From: Actinobacteria bacterium HGW-Actinobacteria-6
GTDB lineage: Bacteria; Actinomycetota; Coriobacteriia; Anaerosomatales; Anaerosomataceae
Direction of reading: 5' to 3'
Assembly: GCA_002841295.1 (NCBI GenBank)
Contig: PHEU01000011.1
Span: 1 to 63,804, forward strand
Length of the DNA: 63,804 nt
Shown here: one piece after another, positions 35,506-44,819 of the stretch
How positions within the stretch are numbered: the stretch's first letter is position 1
How the letters are laid out: each line of letters starts with the position of its first letter
Notes under the pieces: generated by a model
Databases searched by the model: none
Seen by the model: only the letters and a program-made list of their open reading frames with translations
Told to the model about the DNA's origin: nothing
Program-made: the position numbers and the translations under genes

Positions 35506-36354
35506 TTACAGACCGGCGCTCTCAGCGGCAGCAACCGTATTCTTCAACAAAACCGCACGAGTCATCGGACCGACACCGCCGGGAACCGGGGTGATTGCCG
35601 AGGCGAGCGGCTCGACTTCCGCGTACGCCACGTCGCCGACGAGCTTGTCGCCCACACGATTGATGCCGACGTCGATGACGACCGCGCCGGGCTTGATGTA
35701 GCTAGCATCGATCATGTGCGGACGTCCGATCGCGGCAACGAGAATATCAGCTTCACGACACACGCCAGGCAGATCCTGCGTACGCGAGTGGCAAACTGTG
35801 ACCGTCGCATTCGCCTCTATCAGCAACAGCGCCATCGGCTTGCCGACGAGAACTGAACGTCCAATCACGACGGCCCGCTTGCCTGATGGGTTGATGTCGT
35901 ATGCCCGGAGCAGCTCCATGACACCCTCCGGAGTACAGGCATGCGCCGCGGGAAGTCCACGAACAAGCCGCCCGATGCTGACCGGATGAAAGCCGTCTAC
36001 GTCCTTGTCTGGTTGAATCCGCGCGATAGCCGACTCGGCATCGAGGTTCGCGGGGAGCGGCAGCTGCAAGAGAATGCCGTGGACAGCGGGATCGGCATTG
36101 AAGCCGTCGATGATTGCCTCGAGATCAGCCTGCGATGTATCAGCAGGAAGCCGGGTGTCGAAAGAACGGATTCCCACCTCTTCGCAGTCGCGCTCCTTCA
36201 TCCCCACATACGACTGCGATGCTGGATCCTCGCCAACGAGGATGACCGCCAGTCCAGGCTCGATGCCCCGGCCGCGAAGAACCGCGACCTCCTCGGCCAC
36301 CTCTGAACGCACGCGCGATGCTACTGCCTTGCCGTCGATGATGATTTCAGCCAT
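35506..36354 (-). CDS. folD: Methylene-THF dehydrogenase / methenyl-THF cyclohydrolase FolD
   Basis: This bifunctional enzyme of one-carbon metabolism (282 residues) interconverts methylene-, methenyl- and 10-formyl-THF. Conserved motifs include [17 protein letters not shown] with the catalytic Lys (YxxxK), [44 protein letters not shown] and [15 protein letters not shown]. It starts one base after fhs, so the two enzymes are co-expressed and share 10-formyl-THF. Confidence 0.96.
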   Translation of the reverse strand: MAEIIIDGKAVASRVRSEVAEEVAVLRGRGIEPGLAVILVGEDPASQSYVGMKERDCEEVGIRSFDTRLPADTSQADLEAIIDGFNADPAVHGILLQLPLPANLDAESAIARIQPDKDVDGFHPVSIGRLVRGLPAAHACTPEGVMELLRAYDINPSGKRAVVIGRSVLVGKPMALLLIEANATVTVCHSRTQDLPGVCREADILVAAIGRPHMIDASYIKPGAVVIDVGINRVGDKLVGDVAYAEVEPLASAITPVPGGVGPMTRAVLLKNTVAAAESAGL

Positions 36355-36355
36355 A

Positions 36356-38050
36356 TCAGAACAACCCCACTACGTTGCCGTCGGAATCGATGTCGATCTT
36401 CTCTCCCGCAGGTCTGCTCGGCAGACCGGGCATTGTGAGAATGTCGCCGCACAAAGCGTACAGGAAGCCGGCGCCAGCCGCGAGACGTACGTCGCGCACG
36501 GGCAGTCGCCACCCGCTTGGGCACCCGGTAAGCGCAGGGTCATGCGAAAGGGACAGTGGCGTCTTTGCCATGCAGACAGGAATCCGATCGAAGCCCATGC
36601 CGGTCAGCACCTGCATCGCACGCACCGCGGCGGGCGCGAAATCCACGCCATCAGCGCCATACACCTTCGCAGCGATGGCCTCGATCTTCGCCGAGATCGG
36701 GTCGGTCGTCTCGTACGTGAACGTGAAGTCGTGCTCACGCTCACACGCGCTCACAATCGCCGAGGCAAGATCGACGCCACCCGCGCCTCCGTCACTGTGC
36801 ATCGTGTGACTGAGCGCCGCAACCGCGCCGGACTCGAGTGCGATATCTCTGATGAGTTCATGCTCGGCCGGTGTGTCGGTCGGGAAATGATTGATCGCGA
36901 CGACTACCGGCACCCCGAAAGCACGCACGTTGGCTATCTGCTTCACCAGGTTGCAGGAACCCTCACGAAGCACGTCCAGGTCCTCCTCGGCCAACGCAGG
37001 ATCAAGCGGACGCCCGGGCTTGATTGAGAAGCGTCCGGAGTGCATCTTGAGCGCACGCACCGTACACACGAGCACCGCGCAATCCGGCTCAAGCCCGGAT
37101 GTGCGACATTTCACGTTCGCGAACTTCTCGAAGCCCATGTCCGCTCCGAACCCAGCCTCGGTAATGACGTAGTCGGCAAGTTTCAGGCCGAGTCTATCCG
37201 CAATAACGGAGCTATTGCCGTGCGCGATGTTCGCGAACGGCCCCGCGTGCACGAGAACCGGGCCGCCCTCAAGGTTCTGAAGGAGATTGGGCTTGATTGC
37301 ATCGCGCATGAGAACGGTCATCGCGCCGGCAACCTGCAGGTCCTCGGTCGTGACCGGGCGCCCGTCGCGAGTCGTGGCGACGACGATACGTCCAATGCGG
37401 GCCCTAAGGTCATGGAGGTCCTCCGCGAGGGCGAGAATCGCCATCAGCTCGCTTGCCGCAACGATGTCGAAACCGCTCTCTCTCGGCATGCCGTTCGCGC
37501 GGCCGCCAAGTCCGACAACTATCCCGCGCAGCGCTCTGTCGGACACGTCAACGACATGACGCCATGTAACCGAATGGGTGTCTATGCCAAGCGTGTTGCC
37601 GTGGTGCAGGTGGTTGTCGAGGAATGCGGCACAGAGATTGTGCGCCGCAGAGATCGCGTGGGCATCACCGGTCAGGTGAAGGTTGAAGTCCTCCATCGGT
37701 AGCACCTGCGAGTAGCCGCCGCCCGCCGCGCCACCCTTGATGCCGAAGACCGGCCCGAGGGACGGCTGACGGATGGTTGTGATCGCGGTGTGACCGATAT
37801 GAGCGAACGCCTGTCCGAGGCCGACCGTAGTGAGCGTCTTACCCTCGCCGAGCGGTGTGGGCGTGATCGCCGAAACAACCACGTACTTCCCGGACAGTCG
37901 ACCAGCGCGCGCTTTAATCGCCGAAAGTTCCACCTTGGCCTTCGTGGAGCCGAAGAGTTCGATCTCGTCGGGCATGAGTCCCAACCCGGCGGCTACGTCG
38001 CTAATAGGACGCGGCGTCGCACGTTGTGCGATCTCGATGTCTGAAAGCAT
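36356..38050 (-). CDS. fhs: Formate-tetrahydrofolate ligase
   Basis: This enzyme makes 10-formyl-THF from formate, THF and ATP, and has the standard length of 564 residues. The ATP-binding loop is [19 protein letters not shown], followed by [23 protein letters not shown]. Further signatures are [30 protein letters not shown] and [18 protein letters not shown]. With FolD it forms the first half of the methyl branch of the Wood-Ljungdahl pathway, though it also serves purine and fMet synthesis; no CODH/ACS genes lie here. GGAGTGACGC precedes ATG. Confidence 0.97.
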   Translation of the reverse strand: MLSDIEIAQRATPRPISDVAAGLGLMPDEIELFGSTKAKVELSAIKARAGRLSGKYVVVSAITPTPLGEGKTLTTVGLGQAFAHIGHTAITTIRQPSLGPVFGIKGGAAGGGYSQVLPMEDFNLHLTGDAHAISAAHNLCAAFLDNHLHHGNTLGIDTHSVTWRHVVDVSDRALRGIVVGLGGRANGMPRESGFDIVAASELMAILALAEDLHDLRARIGRIVVATTRDGRPVTTEDLQVAGAMTVLMRDAIKPNLLQNLEGGPVLVHAGPFANIAHGNSSVIADRLGLKLADYVITEAGFGADMGFEKFANVKCRTSGLEPDCAVLVCTVRALKMHSGRFSIKPGRPLDPALAEEDLDVLREGSCNLVKQIANVRAFGVPVVVAINHFPTDTPAEHELIRDIALESGAVAALSHTMHSDGGAGGVDLASAIVSACEREHDFTFTYETTDPISAKIEAIAAKVYGADGVDFAPAAVRAMQVLTGMGFDRIPVCMAKTPLSLSHDPALTGCPSGWRLPVRDVRLAAGAGFLYALCGDILTMPGLPSRPAGEKIDIDSDGNVVGLF

Positions 38051-38114
38051 GCGTCACTCCAATCGAAGAACCGCGCCTAGCGCGCAGCGAGAGATGTACG
38101 TGAGAGCGAGGCTG

Positions 38115-38693
38115 CTAGGTTGCCGCGTCCAGTGCTTTGACGAGGCCGAGGACCGCCCGGAACTCATCGGTTCCGGCAACGCCGAGGGCTTCATAGAGCA
38201 GCGCCTCGGTGGAGGTAACGGCCACGCCCGCAAAGCGCAACCGGTCAAAGGCAATCCCGGCGTCACTGTCGCGGCGCGAGCAGCATGCGTCCGCCACGAC
38301 ATGAACACGGTAGCCATCCTCGACAAGCGCAAGCGCAGTCTGCGTGATGCAGATATGCGTCTCCATGCCCGCGAGCACCACCTGACCCCGCCACGTGGCA
38401 GCGAGCTCGTCAGAGAAGCTGGAGTCCTCGCGGCAGCAGAACTCCATCTTGTCGATCGGTGAATGCTCCCCCATGGCTTCAGCGACTTCTGGAAGCGTAT
38501 CGCCTAGACCCGCCGGGTTCTGACGCGTCACGAGAATCGGCATGCCGAGAATCCTCGCGGCCTTCACCAGTGCGACTATCCTTGCGACCACCTGGTCCCG
38601 ATGCGGCATTGCCGACGCAAGTCGTTCCTGCACGTCAACAACAACCAAGACCGCATCCGCACGATCCGCAAGCCACGGGCTCAAAGCCGACAT
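38115..38693 (-). CDS. Isochorismatase-family cysteine hydrolase
   Basis: This 192-residue hydrolase has the isochorismatase fold. The catalytic Asp is in VLVVVDVQERLA, the Lys in SPIDKMEFCC, and the nucleophile Cys in VLAGMETHICITQTALAL, where ETHIC keeps the cis-peptide/Cys motif. Substrates of relatives include nicotinamide, ureidoacrylate and isochorismate; the small YcaC-like form is unassigned. I chose the ATG at 38693 with GAGGAGGAG directly upstream. TACAAT at 38723-38728 is a fitting -10. Confidence 0.9.
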   Translation of the reverse strand: MSALSPWLADRADAVLVVVDVQERLASAMPHRDQVVARIVALVKAARILGMPILVTRQNPAGLGDTLPEVAEAMGEHSPIDKMEFCCREDSSFSDELAATWRGQVVLAGMETHICITQTALALVEDGYRVHVVADACCSRRDSDAGIAFDRLRFAGVAVTSTEALLYEALGVAGTDEFRAVLGLVKALDAAT

Positions 38694-38722
38694 ACGCTCC
38701 TCCTCAAGTGAAGTCGTCATGG

Positions 38723-38728
38723 ATTGTA
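38723..38728 (-). promoter_or_regulatory. -10 element of the isochorismatase-like gene
   Basis: TACAAT on the minus strand, 29 bases before the chosen ATG, with the Shine-Dalgarno site between. No clear -35 was found. Confidence 0.4.
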
Positions 38729-38822
38729 CCCTCGCGAGCGTCGCAGGTGAGCGTAATCGGGTATGTAACATCGTGCATGACCCACGAAATTGACTCAATC
38801 ACGCCTTCCGAGGAGGACGAAC

Positions 38823-39170
38823 ATGCCCGAATCCCCAATGCTTGGCCCCGTGAACTTCATGGCAGACCTGGAGTCCGCCGGCGACTTTGAGAAGAAGCAC
38901 ACCCCGCACATCGAGCTCAGCTCTTCCGGTGACGTCACTGTTGTGACGGTTACGGTCGGCTGGGATGTCCCACACCCAAACCAGCCCGATCACTTCATCG
39001 CCTGGATCGAACTCTACGCGGGCGAAGCATCAATCGCACGCTTCGATCTGTCACCTGTTCTCACAGCTCCCATCGTGTCGGTCGCGGTCAGCCTCGAGCC
39101 TGGAACAGTCGTCAGAGCAGTCGAGCACTGCAACCTTCACGGACTCTGGGCAGCCGAAGCCATCATCTGA
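38823..39170 (+). CDS. Superoxide reductase (neelaredoxin type)
   Basis: This 115-residue, one-iron superoxide reductase turns superoxide into hydrogen peroxide without making oxygen, as in anaerobes. All five ligands of the catalytic iron are present: His in KKHTPHIEL, the pair spaced by six in VPHPNQPDHFI, and Cys-x2-His in EHCNLHGLW. The N-terminal desulforedoxin-like Cys4 site is missing, so this is the neelaredoxin form. The ATG at 38823 has GAGGAGG upstream. It is followed by a strong terminator and diverges from the isochorismatase-like gene. Confidence 0.92.
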   Translation: MPESPMLGPVNFMADLESAGDFEKKHTPHIELSSSGDVTVVTVTVGWDVPHPNQPDHFIAWIELYAGEASIARFDLSPVLTAPIVSVAVSLEPGTVVRAVEHCNLHGLWAAEAII

Positions 39171-39190
39171 TTGTATCTACGAGTGACAAG

Positions 39191-39218
39191 AGAAAGCCCC
39201 GCAACCGCGGGGCTTTCT
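39191..39218 (+). terminator. Rho-independent terminator after the superoxide reductase gene
   Basis: AGAAAGCCCCGC and GCGGGGCTTTCT form a 12-bp stem with a 4-base loop, 20 bases after the stop. The A-rich and T-rich arms allow it to act on either strand, so it also may end the minus-strand transcript carrying the 35-residue peptide. Confidence 0.85.
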
Positions 39219-39245
39219 GCATTCCAGCTTTGAGTAGAACGGACG

Positions 39246-39353
39246 CTACTCCTCTTCTCGGCGGCGCATCGTTGAACGTACGCCGAGGAACGTACCGATG
39301 CCGATGACGAGCAGGCCCAGTACCATTCCAAGCACCGTTTCTACAGTGAACAT
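39246..39353 (-). CDS. Small single-pass membrane protein (35 aa)
   Basis: This short reading frame encodes 35 residues: a short polar start (MFTVETV), one hydrophobic helix LGMVLGLLVIGIGTFLGVRS, and a strongly charged end MRRRE followed by EE. GGGAAGGA lies 5 bases before ATG. It follows the giant subtilase gene by 19 bases and ends before the shared terminator, so it is probably co-transcribed. The membrane-helix-then-charged-tail layout is that of true small membrane peptides. Function is unknown. Confidence 0.65.
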   Translation of the reverse strand: MFTVETVLGMVLGLLVIGIGTFLGVRSTMRRREEE

Positions 39354-39372
39354 CAACGTCCTTCCCTCGCCG

Positions 39373-42300
39373 CTACCAGATCAGAGCACCGATGCTGGAA
39401 GCGACACCCGATGACACAACTGTTGTCCCGCCGAAGATGTCCACTCGCACAATCGAGCTCGCGTGTTGCACGAACTTAGCACGAGTGGCCGGACTCAGCA
39501 CGGCAGCGTCAGTCATGAGCAACACGCTGCCCTGCCGTCCGCACGCCGGACCTCCGGCAACCGCATCCGGGAAGTTGCGGCCGGTCGCAATGCCAACGCG
39601 CTCCCATGCGGCCCACCCGCGAGTGACCGCATCCTCGGCGACCAAACCGGCGGTCTCGTAGCGATTCGCACCAGCAAACCGGGCAACGCTCACGTCCGGC
39701 AACGCGTCGATCGCACTTGAGACATATCCAGAAATCGCGGACGTGGCACCGGGGATAAGCACGGTCTTGACGCCCAGACTCGTGATAGCGTTCTTGGTGT
39801 AGCCCGGCAGACTGGTCGGCCTGGTCAGAAGCACCGGCATCTTGTTGGCGAATGCGTAAGGCGAACACGCCAGTGCATCAGGGAAGTTATCACCTCTCGC
39901 AACATACGCAATCGGAGCGCCTCCCTCTCGCGCAGCGATCTCAGCTGCGATCTTGGCTGCAGTCTCGTAGCGGTCCTTTCCAGCAATCCGGCTGACGGCC
40001 ACGCCGGGTAGGCCCCCAACCGCGGTCATGACTCCAGACGAGACGGCGGAGGTTCCTCCGACTACGATTACGCGGGTGGCCCCGAGGCGCACGATTTCGT
40101 CTCGAACTGAATTGAGGAGTACGTCCGGCCTGGTTAACAGAACAGGGGCGTCATAACTACCGGCGAGTCCCGATGCCGAGAGCGCATCCGGGAACTGCAC
40201 GCCTGTCGCAAGGAGCACAACATCCGAGGTGTCCCAGTTCTGTCTACTGATCTGCGCGGCTGTCTGATAGCGATCGCTGCCAGCCAATCGCTGCAATGCA
40301 TCGATCGTCGAGAACGTCCACGAGGTGGTGAGCGCGTCCCCGTCGAGAGAAGCCAAGTCATCAACGAACACCGTATATTCCGTGCCGGACGCAAGTGGCT
40401 CATCGAGAGACAGCTCGACCGTCGCCGTGGCTGCGTCGTACTCGAGGGCGGCACCAAGACGGTCCGATCCATCAGTCACGTAGAGCGACTGCGAAGTGAG
40501 CGAAGCGGCATCCAGGCTCTTGGAGAACCTGATCGAGATCGGCGGGTTCGCCGTATCCACGGTATCGGACCCGGTCGGCGTCGCGTACTCCACCTCAAAC
40601 GGATAACGCAATGTCACCGGCACCTGAATCGCCGAGGGAGCCTCGGTCGGCCCCAGAACCACGAGACCTTCAAAGGTTCCGTTGCGATCAGCCAGCGTGC
40701 CTGACCTGGCCTTCGTCCAGTCGACGTCGAGCGCGAACCCACCTCCAGCGGAAATGGAGCCTGCCGGCACACCCGAGAGACTAAGCTCGTTGCCCATCGG
40801 TGCACTGATTTCAACGTCGAAGTCATCCGTGCCGCCCACAACGCTGTACCCATAGACCTCGACCGTAAATGTACCGTCGGTTGGCGAGTCGACCCTGACG
40901 TATTCATCGCCGGATCCCGATTCAGAAGCACCGACCAGCCGACCGCCTCCGTCATAGACATACAAATCGATATCCGACGAAGTCCCAGACGTAGACACCT
41001 CAAGGTACGCGGCGTCGGTAAGCGCAATATTGTGCCACCACGACGCACCCTGAATGACGGGGAACGATCCTTCGAACCGACGCGACAGACCATAGGCGCG
41101 TGCATGCGCACCGGTGAGTGCAAGCGACGTCGAGAAGTCGATCGTCGCGGTGCCGGAGTCAGCAGTGTCAACGATGGCAATTCGCGAAGGCACGACGGTA
41201 GCCAAACCGGCCTCGCCTGTAAACGGCAGCTCGCTGACCGAACCAGGCCAGACGACGTTATGAATCAACAACTGGTTCAGTCCGCTGCCGATCGGTCCCG
41301 CTACCCACTCCGATGTTCCGCCCGTATTTGTCTGAGGCAGCCAGAGTCCACCTGAGATGTTCGTGTTAGTCGACCCGCCGACATACGAGAGACCGCTAGG
41401 CCCAAAGACGGCTGGATTGTTCTTGGAGAATGCGTCAGCTGCGGTACCGTAGACCAGGGTGTCATTGTCTGCCTGAACCGATGTCGGTAATCCGGTGTCT
41501 GGCCAGTCTGTGTGGACAAGCCAGTACGCGCCGTCAGGAAGGGCCTCCTGCACGTCGGTTGTGAAGAAGCGCCAGTCGCCGGACTCGGCACGCCAGCTCC
41601 AATCTTGATACCCGAACATCTTCCCGTTCGGCATCAGGGTCTCCGGCGCAGCCGGGTCGTCTCCAAACTCGAAGTTCGCGCCCGACGCGGCGACGTTCAT
41701 ATGCACGGGAACGACCGTGATGTTCAGGCCGTCATCGATGCGATACTCACCCTCATAGACGCCGACAGGTGCGCTGGCCGGGACAGAGACACTGATAGGG
41801 ACCTGCTGAGTGGCGCCCGCCTGAAGCGTGAAGTTCTGCACACCCTCGGAAAGCCAAGGCTGGTCAGAGCGGGACCAGAACTCGACCCTTATCTGAACCG
41901 CCACGACGGGCGACACTGTAGCGCGTCTGCTGTGCTGCAGGCCGAGGAAGACACCGTCGATCTGGCGATCCTGGGGTCGCTGAACCCGAACCTGCTGGCT
42001 GTCGGCAAAGTTGCTCGCGTAGGTGAACCGCATGTATTCGCCCGCATCGATCTCTCCAGCGTTGACGAATCCGTTGGAATTCCCGTCTGACCAGAGCACT
42101 CCGTCGCCGTCCTGATCTTTCCAGTTATAGACAAGCAGCCGGGGAACATTGTGGTTGGTCACTCCGGTACTAAACGCGCCTGTGGGCGCGAATTCCGAAA
42201 ATGCCTCATGGGCCTTGATGACCATGAGATCCGCATCTGCTGCCTCAACGAGCGCGGTAATGTCGCGTACGGCATCCGGACGATTGAAGTCATACGCAGA

Positions 42301-44712
42301 TTCACCGGAGGCATTGAGCGTTATGGTCATCGTGGTGACGCTGTCCAATTGCAGCCACGAATCGCTCACAGCCACGTTGGCCGCGGTGCCTCCACTGTTC
42401 GTAATGCCAAGAGTGCCCGCGTGCGTCTCGCCAGGATGAACGAGGTTCACGTACGAGACATACTTCGTCCCCCGGTAGTCTCCGGGATACCAGACTGCCG
42501 GCGATACCCGCAGGCCAGCGCTGTCCGAGGCGAGCGCAACTGCCCGAGCGGCATTGATCATTCCCGCACCCTGCGTGAACGTGTCGTAGTTGAGGTCGGT
42601 CGCACCGTTCATGAGCAGATCGCGAGCAGCGCTCCAGTCGGGCCACGAACCGTGGGCGTCTTTGTACGCCTCGAACACCAACGCAAGGTTGCCGGTCGCC
42701 ACGGGGCACGAACGGCTCGTGCCGCCCCATACCGCCCAGGATCTCCAGCCATCGCCCGAGCCTTGGTTGAGCGCCAACGCACCCGAGGAGTAGGCACCAT
42801 CCGCAACGACTGCCGGGCCGAGATGGCCGGCGGCCGATGGGCCACGATTAGACCAAGGGATAACGTCGCCAACGTTGATTTGCTGCGCATCGAAAATAGA
42901 GTCCCAGCCACCGCACGCGCCCATCTGCGTGGACGCCCCAACGCCGATTCCGGTCGCTGGAGTCGGCGAACCGCTCGTTCCATAGCCCGGAGCCCCGTTG
43001 CCGGTCGAGAACAGGTACGAGACATCGGGGTTGTACTCGGTGTTCAGAAGCGCGACATAGCGAGAGCGGTAGTCCCACTCGTCTGCGTCATCTTCAGAAT
43101 CACCGTAGCTGTTTGAGACACACTGGATGTCGTCGGCGGTACCAGCGATCTCGTCGAGGCCAAAGGCCGCATAATCGTACGCGACCAACGTCGATGAGAA
43201 GTGGTTCCAGTAGATGTCGGACATCGCGACCAGCTCGGCATTCGGGGCTGCACCCTGGACTACGCCTGATCCATCTCCTTCCGGAGCCTTGAACGACGGG
43301 TAGACGCCGCCATCGACCCAGTAATCCGAAGCGCCGTCCGTGATGCCTCGGCCAACGACATTCGAAGCGCACAGCGTGCCGTGATTCTCATCGTAATTCA
43401 GCGCGCCCATGAAGCTGACCATCATGCCCGCACCCGGAGGTGTTACAGGCTCACCGATCATGAAGTCGTAGCCGGGAGGCTGGTTGACGCCGTCCGATAT
43501 CCAATACACCATGCCGCCAGACATGTCAGCGTAGCCGTCCGTGCCAGGCGCATCCACTTCACTGTCCCAATAGTCGAGATACGAGACCGGGTCCGACTTC
43601 GTGCACGGCTTGTCATTCGTGAAGTCATGATCCATATCGAGGTCGACATACACCGTGTCGTATACGCCCGACGTGTGTTCGTCCGAGACGAGCACCGCTG
43701 GATAACCCCACCACCATGCGTCGAGGTTCTCATCCCACAGGTAGCCCATGTGATAGACGCCTGAGACGCTACTCCCGGGAAACACCCAGTCCGAGGCGCC
43801 ATCAAAAACGGGCGAACCGGCCGTGACAGTTGCCGAACAATCTGTGAACCACGAATCGCCGTCGGCTACAAAGCTTGTGCCATAGATTCCGTCGTACGCA
43901 TACAGCAGGACGGAATACGGATCCAGCGCCTCCGGCCATCCGTAGTACGGAGATGCTGGATCCGTCACGGTGGCCTGCGTACCCATGAGGTCGGGATGGG
44001 CGAAATCAACACTGTCATCAGCCACGGCCACACGCACACCGGTGCCTGTATAACCCTGCGCCCACGCGCCCGCCGAGTTGTGACCGCTGGCGCTGACATC
44101 CCACCAACCTGTGGCGGCACCCCCATCAATGCCGGGAATGCTCACGGGTGTCGATCCATCAAACTGAGCCGCGAAATCATCGAGTACGCCAGCAGAACGG
44201 GCCGAGTCAATCCGCTGCTTCGCCTTGAGTGCCGCGGTCCGACGCGTGACCTTGGTTGGCTTCGACTTCTCCGGAATCGGTGGCGCCTCGCGTCGACCGT
44301 TCTCGAACACTCGGGTGACCTGCTTTTGCGAGGCCATCTTGACCAGATTGCCGACTTTGACTCGACCGACCCACAACTCATCTGTGTTCTCAGCTCGGAG
44401 CTTGATCTTCACGCTCCGCTCAAGCCCCTTGGGTGCCTTCATCCCATTGGACACCAGAACGGCAACATCAACGTACTTCGCCTTCGTGGTCTTATCTCTT
44501 GCTGTGCCCACCACGTTGGACAACCGCGAGTCCAGCTTGGTGCCAGCAATGTCCCCGGAGCCCGACGAGACCTTCATCGAGTCGGCCCTGGGAATCGAGG
44601 CTGACGTGGTCGGTTTGGCGGCGGCCGGCGCAGATCCTGACATGCCTGCGATCAACGCAACACAAACAAGACCGCTCCCTAAACGACGTGCGCCACGCGA
44701 CCGGTTCAACAT
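39373..44712 (-). CDS. Giant secreted subtilisin-like (S8) protease with cell-wall-binding repeats
   Basis: This 1779-residue surface or secreted serine protease has signal peptide LGSGLVCVALIAGMSGSAPAA. An N-terminal propeptide-like region (about 35-200) is followed by an S8 domain with Asp232 (VAVADDSVDFAHPD), His444 (DENHGT), oxyanion Asn572 (STGNGAPG) and Ser666 (WGGTSRSCP). The Asp-His distance of about 210 residues is far above the usual and holds a Trp/Tyr/Asp-rich insert with a Ca-binding-like DLDMDHDFTND. Later come beta-sandwich regions, a PPC-like domain (DIDLYVYDGGGRLVG), a Big_5-type Ig domain (about 1380-1470) and three CWB2 repeats (1473-1779). It should bind the wall through the repeats. 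A 20-base palindrome lies in its leader. Confidence 0.93.
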   Translation of the reverse strand: MLNRSRGARRLGSGLVCVALIAGMSGSAPAAAKPTTSASIPRADSMKVSSGSGDIAGTKLDSRLSNVVGTARDKTTKAKYVDVAVLVSNGMKAPKGLERSVKIKLRAENTDELWVGRVKVGNLVKMASQKQVTRVFENGRREAPPIPEKSKPTKVTRRTAALKAKQRIDSARSAGVLDDFAAQFDGSTPVSIPGIDGGAATGWWDVSASGHNSAGAWAQGYTGTGVRVAVADDSVDFAHPDLMGTQATVTDPASPYYGWPEALDPYSVLLYAYDGIYGTSFVADGDSWFTDCSATVTAGSPVFDGASDWVFPGSSVSGVYHMGYLWDENLDAWWWGYPAVLVSDEHTSGVYDTVYVDLDMDHDFTNDKPCTKSDPVSYLDYWDSEVDAPGTDGYADMSGGMVYWISDGVNQPPGYDFMIGEPVTPPGAGMMVSFMGALNYDENHGTLCASNVVGRGITDGASDYWVDGGVYPSFKAPEGDGSGVVQGAAPNAELVAMSDIYWNHFSSTLVAYDYAAFGLDEIAGTADDIQCVSNSYGDSEDDADEWDYRSRYVALLNTEYNPDVSYLFSTGNGAPGYGTSGSPTPATGIGVGASTQMGACGGWDSIFDAQQINVGDVIPWSNRGPSAAGHLGPAVVADGAYSSGALALNQGSGDGWRSWAVWGGTSRSCPVATGNLALVFEAYKDAHGSWPDWSAARDLLMNGATDLNYDTFTQGAGMINAARAVALASDSAGLRVSPAVWYPGDYRGTKYVSYVNLVHPGETHAGTLGITNSGGTAANVAVSDSWLQLDSVTTMTITLNASGESAYDFNRPDAVRDITALVEAADADLMVIKAHEAFSEFAPTGAFSTGVTNHNVPRLLVYNWKDQDGDGVLWSDGNSNGFVNAGEIDAGEYMRFTYASNFADSQQVRVQRPQDRQIDGVFLGLQHSRRATVSPVVAVQIRVEFWSRSDQPWLSEGVQNFTLQAGATQQVPISVSVPASAPVGVYEGEYRIDDGLNITVVPVHMNVAASGANFEFGDDPAAPETLMPNGKMFGYQDWSWRAESGDWRFFTTDVQEALPDGAYWLVHTDWPDTGLPTSVQADNDTLVYGTAADAFSKNNPAVFGPSGLSYVGGSTNTNISGGLWLPQTNTGGTSEWVAGPIGSGLNQLLIHNVVWPGSVSELPFTGEAGLATVVPSRIAIVDTADSGTATIDFSTSLALTGAHARAYGLSRRFEGSFPVIQGASWWHNIALTDAAYLEVSTSGTSSDIDLYVYDGGGRLVGASESGSGDEYVRVDSPTDGTFTVEVYGYSVVGGTDDFDVEISAPMGNELSLSGVPAGSISAGGGFALDVDWTKARSGTLADRNGTFEGLVVLGPTEAPSAIQVPVTLRYPFEVEYATPTGSDTVDTANPPISIRFSKSLDAASLTSQSLYVTDGSDRLGAALEYDAATATVELSLDEPLASGTEYTVFVDDLASLDGDALTTSWTFSTIDALQRLAGSDRYQTAAQISRQNWDTSDVVLLATGVQFPDALSASGLAGSYDAPVLLTRPDVLLNSVRDEIVRLGATRVIVVGGTSAVSSGVMTAVGGLPGVAVSRIAGKDRYETAAKIAAEIAAREGGAPIAYVARGDNFPDALACSPYAFANKMPVLLTRPTSLPGYTKNAITSLGVKTVLIPGATSAISGYVSSAIDALPDVSVARFAGANRYETAGLVAEDAVTRGWAAWERVGIATGRNFPDAVAGGPACGRQGSVLLMTDAAVLSPATRAKFVQHASSIVRVDIFGGTTVVSSGVASSIGALIW
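39376..40296 (-). repeat. Three cell-wall-binding type 2 (CWB2) repeats in the subtilase
   Basis: Three tandem units of about 102 residues start at RLAGSDRYQTA (about 1475), RIAGKDRYETA (1575) and RFAGANRYETA (1678). Each has the FPDAL or FPDAV motif and a GGTSAVS-like turn. Three such units form the trimeric wall-anchoring module known from clostridial S-layer proteins. Confidence 0.92.
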
Positions 44713-44730
44713 AAGACACCCCTTCAGACC

Positions 44731-44750
44731 CGACCGCCAATAGGCGGTCG
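44731..44750 (-). other. Palindrome in the subtilase leader
   Basis: CGACCGCC-AATA-GGCGGTCG, an 8-bp perfect stem 19 bases before the subtilase ATG. It may be a terminator for the upstream gene, an operator or an mRNA hairpin. There is no T-run next to it. Confidence 0.5.
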
Positions 44751-44819
44751 CACAACGACGCGCTACATCCTCACTCGCTCCCCCTCAGTATGCTCCTCCG
44801 GCGACGCTCGCGACGACCC

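Noticed and set aside
36356-38050. Full Wood-Ljungdahl cluster
   Set aside because: Only fhs and folD are present; no metF, acs or cooS genes, so acetogenesis cannot be claimed from this window.
39376-40296. CRISPR-like or satellite repeat
   Set aside because: The repetition is at protein level (CWB2 units of about 102 residues); the DNA copies have diverged and there are no spacers.
41511-44743. Long plus-strand reading frames within the subtilase gene
   Set aside because: They are antisense frames kept open by high GC; no family similarity, no ribosome sites, and the minus-strand protein is clearly real.
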